Of a DNA stretch of 64,000 bases, positions 43,562-50,499 are shown in pieces; position 1 is the stretch's first letter, and every line of letters starts with the position of its first letter. A program made the position numbers and the translations under genes. The DNA is taken from the NCBI GenBank assembly GCA_019120315.1, contig DWVJ01000034.1, positions 121,455 through 185,454 on the forward strand, read 5' to 3'. The notes under the pieces are model-generated. The model had not been told where the DNA came from, made no database searches, and saw only the letters and a list, made by a program, of their open reading frames with translations. This stretch comes from Candidatus Ruminococcus avistercoris (GTDB lineage: Bacteria > Bacillota > Clostridia > Lachnospirales > Lachnospiraceae).

Positions 43562-44524
43562 ATGAAACAGAAACTATCCAGGCAGAGTGAAAATATCAGT
43601 CTTGTGGCGGTGATCGTGGTACTGTTTATCATTTTCACCATTCTCCAGCCCAATATGATGACCCTGTTCAATATAAAAAACATTCTGGTACAGGTTTCCC
43701 TGACGGCGATTGCGGCGGCAGGCATGACCTTCGCCTATACAGCGGGAGTTTTTGATATGTCTGTAGGATCCATTCTGGCGCTGATCAGTGTGGTGGTTGC
43801 CAAAGTAGCCACCACGGCAGGGGTTGTCCCGGCCATTGGGGCGGCTTTCCTGATCGCGGTGGTTGTGGGGATTTTAAACGGACTGATCGTTACGAAACTG
43901 GGGATCCAGGCTTTTGCCGCTACGCTGGTCACGATGATTCTGATCCGGGGGATTGCGGTTTTGATGGCTGACGGCGCCGACGTACCGCTGTATTCTGTCA
44001 ATGCCATAAAATTTATTTCCTCTGGTACGATTCTGGGTATTCCCTTCCCGATTATCCTGACGGTTCTGGTCTATGCGGCTTCTTACTTTCTGTATTATAA
44101 GACAGAATTCGGTATGAAGATCCGAAGTGTGGGTTCCAACGGGGATGCTTCCAGGATATCCGGTATCCGGACAGACCGGATGATTACGGCGGCATTTGTC
44201 CTCACGGCAGTGACGGCTGTCTTTTCCAGTCTGATCAAGACGGCGCAGGTGATGTTTGGAAAAGCGACGATTGGAGAGGATTTTGCGCTGGATGTGATGA
44301 CCACCGTTATTCTTGGCGGAACGGTGATCACGGGAGGAAAGGGAAACCTGACCGGTACGCTGATTGCCTCCGTATTAATTGCCGTGATAAAAAATGGTCT
44401 GAATATCAACAACGTAAACTCATATTATCAGCAGCTGGCCATTGGCATTATTCTGATTTTTGCGCTGGTTTTCAACGGTATGAAGTCTATGAAAAATGCC
44501 AGGCAGATTCGACGGGAGGGATAA
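43562..44524 (+). CDS. Sugar ABC transporter permease 1 (RbsC-like)
   Basis: A 320-aa permease with 8-9 membrane segments. Typical blocks are AAAGMTFAYTAGVFDMSVGS, GLIVTKLGIQAFAATLVTMI and VILGGTVITGGKGNLTGTLIA, the last being the cytoplasmic coupling loop of the RbsC/XylH class. It is followed by a second, similar permease, so the channel is probably a heterodimer as in Rbs-like systems with two permease genes. Confidence 0.92.
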   Translation: MKQKLSRQSENISLVAVIVVLFIIFTILQPNMMTLFNIKNILVQVSLTAIAAAGMTFAYTAGVFDMSVGSILALISVVVAKVATTAGVVPAIGAAFLIAVVVGILNGLIVTKLGIQAFAATLVTMILIRGIAVLMADGADVPLYSVNAIKFISSGTILGIPFPIILTVLVYAASYFLYYKTEFGMKIRSVGSNGDASRISGIRTDRMITAAFVLTAVTAVFSSLIKTAQVMFGKATIGEDFALDVMTTVILGGTVITGGKGNLTGTLIASVLIAVIKNGLNINNVNSYYQQLAIGIILIFALVFNGMKSMKNARQIRREG

Positions 44525-44530
44525 AGAGAA

Positions 44531-45499
44531 ATGAAAAAGATCAATATAGGCAGACATATTGTTATACTGATTCTGATTGTATTGTGGGGAATCATGTTTA
44601 TCCTGAACGACAGTTTCCGGACCGGCGCCAATCTGGGGAGTATTCTTCGGGAAGCTTCTTCCACGGGAGTCGCGGCTCTGGGTATGACGTTTATCATTAT
44701 CATGGGAGATTTCGATCTTTCCATCGGTTCCATGCTGGCGCTGATCGGCATGATTATGGCGGGAAGCATGGACAGTATGGGACTGATTCCGGCATTGGTG
44801 TTTGGCTGCGGGGCCGGTCTGATCTGTGGTCTGGTGAATGGAATTATCATATCCTATTTCCATGTGCCGGCGTTTATCACCACCCTTGGAACGTATTACA
44901 GTTTTCGCGCTCTGGCCTATATTTTTAACAATGCCAACACGATCATCTGTACCGAATCTGCGTTCCTTAAGATGGGAACAGGCAGTGCAGCCGGCATTCC
45001 GATCCCTTTTCTGGTATTTCTGGTACTGGCGGCGGCGGGAGGCGTGGTGCTGAATCGTACCACCTACGGAAGGAATGTGAGGGCTTTGGGAAATTCAGAA
45101 AAAGCCTGTCAGATCAGCGGTATCGATACCAGAAAAGTACGGTGTATTGCCTTTGTACTGATGGGATTTTGTACAGCGGTTTCGGCCGTGATTGTGACGG
45201 CAAGACAGGCGTGTGCCAGCCCGGATGTGGCGGCAAACTTTCATTTTGATGCGATCACCATGGTGGTTCTTGGGGGAACAAAAATGACAGGAGGGGAGGG
45301 AAGTATTTTAAACACAGTGATTGCGGCGATTCTGTATGCCAGCGTATCCAATTGCCTGAATCTGTATCATGTGGATGCGCAGTGGCAGAGAGTCTGTATG
45401 GGATTGATTCTGCTGGCGGCATTTTCCTTTGATTTTATCCAGAAGACCGTTGGCAGAACCCGTAAAAACGTGCAGAAAAAAGCAGCGGAAAGTATGTAA
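44531..45499 (+). CDS. Sugar ABC transporter permease 2 (RbsC-like)
   Basis: A 322-aa permease paralogous to the previous gene: ALGMTFIIIMGDFDLSIGSM, GLICGLVNGIIISYFHVPAF and MVVLGGTKMTGGEGSILNTV correspond to the same blocks. GGGAGGG lies before the ATG, 6 bp after permease 1. The C-terminus is basic and cytoplasmic (GRTRKNVQKK). Having two distinct permeases in tandem is usual for part of this family. Confidence 0.92.
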   Translation: MKKINIGRHIVILILIVLWGIMFILNDSFRTGANLGSILREASSTGVAALGMTFIIIMGDFDLSIGSMLALIGMIMAGSMDSMGLIPALVFGCGAGLICGLVNGIIISYFHVPAFITTLGTYYSFRALAYIFNNANTIICTESAFLKMGTGSAAGIPIPFLVFLVLAAAGGVVLNRTTYGRNVRALGNSEKACQISGIDTRKVRCIAFVLMGFCTAVSAVIVTARQACASPDVAANFHFDAITMVVLGGTKMTGGEGSILNTVIAAILYASVSNCLNLYHVDAQWQRVCMGLILLAAFSFDFIQKTVGRTRKNVQKKAAESM

Positions 45500-45524
45500 A
45501 ATATGTAAGAAAAGGAGAAGGTGT

Positions 45525-46556
45525 ATGAAAAACTTGAAAAAATTATTGGCGGTTGTATTAATGGTTGTCATGGCATTGCAGATTGCAGCCTGCGGAAGTT
45601 CTGAGGGAGAAAGTGACAGCGCTCCGGCAACAGAGGATGCACAGGACGAGTCCGCAGACAGCGAAGAGAAAACGGCATCATCCGGTGAATCTAAAGGAGT
45701 GATTGCTTATTCCTGTTATAATATGAGCTGGGAATATTACGTTACCCTGGCACAGGGCGTAAAGGAAGCGGCAGAGGAAGCAGGTTATGAATACGTGGAG
45801 CATGATCAGCAAAGCGACCAGAGTCTGATGATTCAGGGCTGTACTGATCTTTTGAATCAGGATATTGCCTGCCTGGTGCTGACACCCTGTAAACCGGAGG
45901 CGACAGCAAGCATCTATGAACTGGCGGAAGAAAAGGGCATACCGGTGATCCTGGTGGACATCAGTACAGAGGCGACAGGATATCTGGCTTGCCTGAAATC
46001 TGACAATTATGACGGCGGCGTCCTGGCCGGGAACTATGTTCTGGACAACCTGACCGATGCCCAGTCCAAAAAGGCAGCTATGATCACGGTGGATCCTTCC
46101 AATACCAATATTGTCAGAAGCGACGGATTTAAAGATACGCTGGAAGAAGGCGGCTGGACCATAGCGGCAGAATTATCCGGACAGTCTGAACCGGATATCG
46201 CATACTCCTGCATGCAGGACATCATCACAGCCAATCCGGATGTGGAAGTGGTATTCTGCAGCAACGACCCCATGGCAATCTCTGCTTCCCAGGCAATCGC
46301 GGATGCAGGACTGACCCCGGGGGAAGATGTAAAGGTGCTGGGATACGATGCACAGAGCAACGCATTTGAGCCCATTAAAAACGGCACGGTGCTGGGTACG
46401 GTAGCGCAGGATCCCTATGGCATGGGATCAGGAGCGGTAGACTGTTTCCTGAAGAATCTCAATGGGGAAGAACTGACCTATGATGATGAAGAAACGAAAA
46501 TCATTTATACGGATCAGTGGATCATCGATGCGAACAACGTAGAAGAATATGAATAA
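45525..46556 (+). CDS. Sugar-binding lipoprotein of the ABC transporter
   Basis: A 343-aa periplasmic-binding-protein type 1 (RbsB-like). The lipoprotein signal is MKNLKKLLAVVLMVVMALQI with the lipidated Cys in AACG. After an acidic linker the core starts at GVIAYSCYNMSWEYYVTLAQ, then QGCTDLLNQDIACLVLTPC, VDISTEATGYLACLKSDNY, CSNDPMAISASQAIADAG and GYDAQSNAFEPI. The start at 45525 is set by AAGGAGAAG and by the signal peptide; the ORF track begins too early. The ligand pocket residues do not let me name the sugar. It overlaps the next gene by 8 bp. Confidence 0.93.
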   Translation: MKNLKKLLAVVLMVVMALQIAACGSSEGESDSAPATEDAQDESADSEEKTASSGESKGVIAYSCYNMSWEYYVTLAQGVKEAAEEAGYEYVEHDQQSDQSLMIQGCTDLLNQDIACLVLTPCKPEATASIYELAEEKGIPVILVDISTEATGYLACLKSDNYDGGVLAGNYVLDNLTDAQSKKAAMITVDPSNTNIVRSDGFKDTLEEGGWTIAAELSGQSEPDIAYSCMQDIITANPDVEVVFCSNDPMAISASQAIADAGLTPGEDVKVLGYDAQSNAFEPIKNGTVLGTVAQDPYGMGSGAVDCFLKNLNGEELTYDDEETKIIYTDQWIIDANNVEEYE

Positions 46557-47382
46557 ACAGGAAGAATTCAAACTGGGAATCTGTATGTGGGGCTTTCCGG
46601 AAAAAGGAGTTTTGGGGCTGAGAACGGCCGGGGAAATGGGCTTCCAGGGCGCGGAGATCAGTCTGGGATCCTTTGAAGAGCATTATCCCATGTCGGATGA
46701 AAACGTGCAAAGAGAATACCGGGAAATCAGTCGGGAGTGCGGTATCACGCTTACCGCGCTTTCGGTGGAACATCTGAATCAGTATGGTCTGTCACATCCG
46801 ATGAATAGCAGAAGAGGAAAGATTGCGCTGGAAGGAAGCCGAATAGGGCTGGAAACAGCGGCCAGGATGGATATACCGGTTGTCCAGCTTCCCAGTTTTA
46901 ACAGTGGGGCGATTCGCACAGAGGAAGATTTTGAAAATACATGTGAAAAAATTGCGCTGCTCTGTGAAGAAGCGGAACAGTACGGAATCATCGTGGCGTC
47001 GGAAAATACCCTTTCTGTGGAAGATACGCTGCGTATGTTCGGAAAGATCGGATGCAAAAATTTCCGTCTGATGTTTGATTCCCAGAATTATTTTCTGGAT
47101 CACGGAGCAGATACGGCGCAGGTTTTGAGAGAGCTATATCCCTATGTGGAACAGATTCATCTAAAAGACGGTTACAACGGACAGATCAGCAGCGCGCTGC
47201 TTGGCAGGGGGGAGACGCATTTTTTGCAGACGGCGCGGGTGATCAGAGAAACTGCCTGTGCCCGGTGGCTTTTGCTGGAAAATTATTACGACCGGCCGCC
47301 GCTTAATCAGCTGTGTGCAGATCCGCTGGAACTGGTACGGACAGATATGAAAACGATAAAAACAGTTTTTGAAATGCAATAG
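46549..47382 (+). CDS. Sugar phosphate isomerase/epimerase, TIM-barrel (AP-endonuclease 2-like)
   Basis: A 277-aa xylose-isomerase-like TIM barrel. Metal-site candidates are Glu in IIVASENTLSVEDTLRMF, Asp and Gln in LMFDSQNYFLDHG, His in EQIHLKDGYNG and Glu in LLLENYYDRPP, the usual four positions of tagatose-3-epimerase/IolE/IolI relatives. Gene order with a sugar importer and a zinc dehydrogenase suggests it isomerises the imported sugar or its oxidised product. The start overlaps the binding-protein stop and has no strong ribosome site of its own, so coupling is likely. Confidence 0.85.
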   Translation: MNKQEEFKLGICMWGFPEKGVLGLRTAGEMGFQGAEISLGSFEEHYPMSDENVQREYREISRECGITLTALSVEHLNQYGLSHPMNSRRGKIALEGSRIGLETAARMDIPVVQLPSFNSGAIRTEEDFENTCEKIALLCEEAEQYGIIVASENTLSVEDTLRMFGKIGCKNFRLMFDSQNYFLDHGADTAQVLRELYPYVEQIHLKDGYNGQISSALLGRGETHFLQTARVIRETACARWLLLENYYDRPPLNQLCADPLELVRTDMKTIKTVFEMQ

Positions 47383-47394
47383 GAGGTGTTTGCT

Positions 47395-48432
47395 GTGGGA
47401 AAAATGTTGGCAGCGGTGTTTCAGGGAAATGGAGTATTAAAGCTTGAAGAGAGAGAAATTCCACAGATCATTCATCCGACAGATGTTCGGATTAAGGTGA
47501 CGGCCGCGGGAATCTGCGGAAGTGATCTGCATATCCTGCATGTTCCTCCGGCACAGTACGCAAAACCGGGGACACCCATGGGACACGAATTTTTTGGCGT
47601 AGTAGATGAGGTGGGAGCAGAGGTTACGCAGTATAAACCGGGCGACACGGTTGTGGTGGACAATATTCAGAAATGCCACGTGTGTGAATACTGCAGAAAC
47701 GGGATGGATAATCTGTGTCCGGATGCAGAAATATACGGGCAGACTCTGCCGGGAGGATTTGCTCAGTACGCTGTGATTCCGGAAGCGCAGCTGCTTCCCA
47801 TGCCGTCTGCGGTAAAACCGGAGCTGGCTGCACAGACGGAGCCGCTGGCCTGTGTCATGAACGGCATGAAAAAAATCAATCCCACGCCGGATGATAAGGT
47901 GCTGCTGTACGGCGCAGGCCCCATCGGCCTGACTTTCATCAGAGTACTCAAACTGTACGGCGTAAAAAATCTGGCAGTGTGTGAGATGGCTTCGGAACGA
48001 AAAGAATGGGCAAAAAAATGCGGAGCTGATCTGGTACTGGATTCTTCTCAGGATGACGTAAAGGAGGTACTGCAGGAAAAATGGGGCAGCCTGTGCGATA
48101 TCGTGATCGATGCGGTAGGGGCCGGAAGTATTTTCGGAGAAGCGGTTCATCTGCTGCAGGCCGGCGGCCGTCTGCTGATCTTTGGGCAGAATGCCAACGC
48201 CATGTCCCAGGTGCCGCCTGCCGTCATTACGCGGAATGAACTGACGGTAATGGGAACCTACTGTGCCCATCATACGTTTCCCACGGCAATCAAACTGCTG
48301 CAGGACGAGCGGCTGGGTCTGGAACAGATTGTCAGTCATAAACTGGAACTGAAAGATATTCTGACAGGAATTGAATTGCTGAAACAGCAGAAGGCATGCA
48401 GGGTGATCATTTATCCCAACGGTATTCAATGA
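47395..48432 (+). CDS. Zinc-dependent medium-chain dehydrogenase (sorbitol/threonine DH type)
   Basis: A 345-aa MDR enzyme. The catalytic zinc ligands are in AAGICGSDLHILHV and GHEFFGVVDEVG; the structural-zinc lobe shows KCHVCEYCRNGMDNLCP; the Rossmann glycine motif is YGAGPIGLTF. Several in-frame starts exist (GTG 47386, GTG 47395, ATG 47404); I use 47395 since AGGAGG lies 8 bp before it. It likely oxidises a polyol or sugar acid taken up by the neighbouring transporter. The substrate cannot be told from sequence. Confidence 0.88.
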   Translation: MGKMLAAVFQGNGVLKLEEREIPQIIHPTDVRIKVTAAGICGSDLHILHVPPAQYAKPGTPMGHEFFGVVDEVGAEVTQYKPGDTVVVDNIQKCHVCEYCRNGMDNLCPDAEIYGQTLPGGFAQYAVIPEAQLLPMPSAVKPELAAQTEPLACVMNGMKKINPTPDDKVLLYGAGPIGLTFIRVLKLYGVKNLAVCEMASERKEWAKKCGADLVLDSSQDDVKEVLQEKWGSLCDIVIDAVGAGSIFGEAVHLLQAGGRLLIFGQNANAMSQVPPAVITRNELTVMGTYCAHHTFPTAIKLLQDERLGLEQIVSHKLELKDILTGIELLKQQKACRVIIYPNGIQ

Positions 48433-48458
48433 GAAATAAAGGGTGGGAAGGCTTGCAT

Positions 48459-48486
48459 TTGACAAGGAAAACGTTTATGCTAAAAT
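48459..48486 (+). promoter_or_regulatory. Promoter of the lacI-like gene with operator between -35 and -10
   Basis: TTGACA, a 16-bp spacer and TAAAAT. The spacer contains AAAACGTTTA (48468-48477), identical to the palindrome upstream of the ABC operon. This points to autoregulation and control of both units by the same repressor. Confidence 0.72.
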
Positions 48487-48513
48487 TATATGCGATAGAG
48501 GAGAACGTTGTGA

Positions 48514-49536
48514 ATGAAATGTACGATTAGAGATATTGCCAAAATGGCGGGTACCTCCCCATCCTCTGTTTCACTGGTCCTGAATAACAAACCGGGTGTC
48601 CGCAAAGAAATGCGTCAGCAGATTACGAAACTTCTGCAGGAAAATGGTTATACGCTAAGATCCCAGGAAAATGACGAAAAACAGGAGACAAAACGCATCG
48701 GGTTCATTTATTACAAAAGTTCCAACTGGATAGCCAGAAGAAAAGATAATTTTCTCCTGCGTATCCTGGATGGAGTGGAAAGCGCCTGTCAGAAGCAAAA
48801 CTGCGAATGTACAATGGTCAATGCCAATTATGACGACCTGGAAAGAGTACTGCAGGATATGACGAAGGGCAAGGTGGACGGAGTGATTTTTCTGGGGACA
48901 GAGTATGCTCACGATTCCAGAAAACTGACGGTAAACCTGGAAGTTCCCTTCCTGTGTATTGACCGGTACTTTGACGAAGAAGATTTCGACTGCATCAATA
49001 TTGACAATCTGCAGAGCCATTACCAGTCCATCCGCCATCTGATGGAGCTGGGGCACAGAAAAATCGGTTATCTGACCAGCAACCTGGAGAGCGGAGCGCT
49101 CCAGAACAGAAAAGAAGCTTTTTGCAGCGTGATGAACAAACTCGGTCTCAAGGTGTGGCCGGAACACATTATCTACCTTAGCCTGCTTCAGGAAGAAGCG
49201 GAAGAAAGCCTGGAACAGTATCTGGAAACATTTCAGGAACTGCCCACCGCATTTATTGCCTGTAATGATGTTATAGCGATCGCAGCCGTCGGCATGCTGC
49301 AGCGCGCCGGATACAAAGTTCCGGAGGATATCTCCGTTATCGGCTTTGACGACTCGGGCGTATGTGAGATGATTGTACCGCGTCTGACGACCATCCATGC
49401 TGATCTGGAACGGATGGGAAGTCTTGCAGTGGAAAGACTGAGAAACGTGATCGATCAGAAAGCTTCGGAAGTCCTGAAGATGACCATTGGAACAAGGCTG
49501 GTATGCAGGGAAACCACAGGACCGGCAAAAGAATAG
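48514..49536 (+). CDS. LacI-family transcriptional regulator
   Basis: A 340-aa repressor. The N-terminal helix-turn-helix is TIRDIAKMAGTSPSSVSLVL with the hinge NNKPGVRKEMRQQI, followed by a periplasmic-binding-like sensor (RIGFIYYKSSNW, GVIFLGTEY, CIDRYFDEEDFDCI, ACNDVIAIAAVGMLQ, ISVIGFDDSG). It follows the sugar operon and probably senses a metabolite of it. Unlike most LacI proteins the hinge lacks the YxPN(x)xAR motif (here PGVRKEMRQQI), a common variant in Clostridia. Confidence 0.94.
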   Translation: MKCTIRDIAKMAGTSPSSVSLVLNNKPGVRKEMRQQITKLLQENGYTLRSQENDEKQETKRIGFIYYKSSNWIARRKDNFLLRILDGVESACQKQNCECTMVNANYDDLERVLQDMTKGKVDGVIFLGTEYAHDSRKLTVNLEVPFLCIDRYFDEEDFDCINIDNLQSHYQSIRHLMELGHRKIGYLTSNLESGALQNRKEAFCSVMNKLGLKVWPEHIIYLSLLQEEAEESLEQYLETFQELPTAFIACNDVIAIAAVGMLQRAGYKVPEDISVIGFDDSGVCEMIVPRLTTIHADLERMGSLAVERLRNVIDQKASEVLKMTIGTRLVCRETTGPAKE

Positions 49537-49590
49537 GCGGATGAAGGATAATTCCGTATGTACGGTTTTATCATAAAACGTGCAGGAATT

Positions 49591-49636
49591 GAAAAAGGGG
49601 AGGGTTACCGAACAAATCAGTGCGGTAACCCTCCCT
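49591..49636 (-). terminator. Terminator between the lacI-like gene and the converging lipoprotein gene
   Basis: A 13-bp perfect stem GGGAGGGTTACCG / CGGTAACCCTCCC. On the minus strand it is followed by CCTTTTTC; on the plus strand only by TTC, so it mainly serves the minus-strand gene. Confidence 0.88.
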
Positions 49637-49639
49637 TCA

Positions 49640-50344
49640 TTATGATACCTCAATCTCAAAAGACAGTTCCTCGCCTGCCAGCGCACTGTCAAAGACCAGC
49701 GTCCCTTTGGTGAAATCCGCGCTCACCTCAAAGGCAATCTGACCGGAACTGGACTGGCCTTTTTCAGCCGGCTCGGGCGATTTCAGGAAAGCGGCGTAGT
49801 AAGGGGTGCAGGCAGTATCGCCTTCCACCAGCTTAAAACTCATGCTGTCCAGCAAAAGCGCCTGGTCGGAGGAGTTGGTATAGGAGTAGTCGATTACCAC
49901 CACCTTCTCCGGATTGCTGGCGTTGTTTTCATCCCGCTCATCCGTCACCTGTGCTTTTTCTATGTTCAGTGTGCCAAGTTCCGCGCCGGATTCAGCGGTG
50001 ATCACGCAGTCCTGCTTCAGGGGCGCCGTATCGATGGCGGACAGATCCGGCACCTGGCTGTCTGTGGTGCCTTCTCCCTGGATTTCCTCCACCGGCGTCT
50101 GTTCTTCGCTGCTGTCTGCGGCAGGTTCGTTGGCATCCGGATCCGGGTCGGCGTTATCTGTGTCTTTGGCAGCGTCGCCGGAGTCTTCGGCTTCCGATTG
50201 ACTGTCCGTATCTGCAGCCGCCTGTGTCGGCGTCGGTGTGGCCGTATTCTCATTGGTATCTGTTTTCCCGCCGCCACATCCAAAGAGGGAAAACGCAAGA
50301 AGACTCACAAGAGTCAGTGTCATCAACAGTGCTTTTCTTTTCAT
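49640..50344 (-). CDS. Lipoprotein with long acidic low-complexity linker, DUF4352/5067-like domain possible
   Basis: A 234-aa exported lipoprotein. The signal is MKRKALLMTLTLVSLLAFSL and the lipobox is LFGC. Residues about 25-95 are a Thr/Asp/Glu/Ala/Pro-rich spacer, then a beta-sandwich-like domain with VVVIDYSYTNSSDQALLLDS and LAGEELSFEIEVS at the C-terminus, resembling small telokin-like/DUF5067 lipoprotein domains. I start at 50344, where GAAAGGAATG precedes the ATG. The role is unknown; it is a single-gene unit on the minus strand. Confidence 0.75.
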   Translation of the reverse strand: MKRKALLMTLTLVSLLAFSLFGCGGGKTDTNENTATPTPTQAAADTDSQSEAEDSGDAAKDTDNADPDPDANEPAADSSEEQTPVEEIQGEGTTDSQVPDLSAIDTAPLKQDCVITAESGAELGTLNIEKAQVTDERDENNASNPEKVVVIDYSYTNSSDQALLLDSMSFKLVEGDTACTPYYAAFLKSPEPAEKGQSSSGQIAFEVSADFTKGTLVFDSALAGEELSFEIEVS

Positions 50345-50425
50345 GAATTCATCATTCCTTTCTGAACAGAATTTCTGTTTCCATTGTATTGTACCAGCAC
50401 AGACCGGCTCGTGCAAGAAAAAGTG

Positions 50426-50453
50426 TTTGCTTTTCCTTTAAATGTGATATACT
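50426..50453 (+). promoter_or_regulatory. Extended -10 promoter of the M16C protease operon
   Basis: TGATATACT is a full extended -10 (TGnTATACT). A weak -35 TTTGCT lies 16 bp upstream. The start codon is about 45 bp further on. Confidence 0.65.
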
Positions 50454-50499
50454 GTCATTAGCGCGAAAAGCGCCATTCATACAGAAGTGGAGGTTTCAC

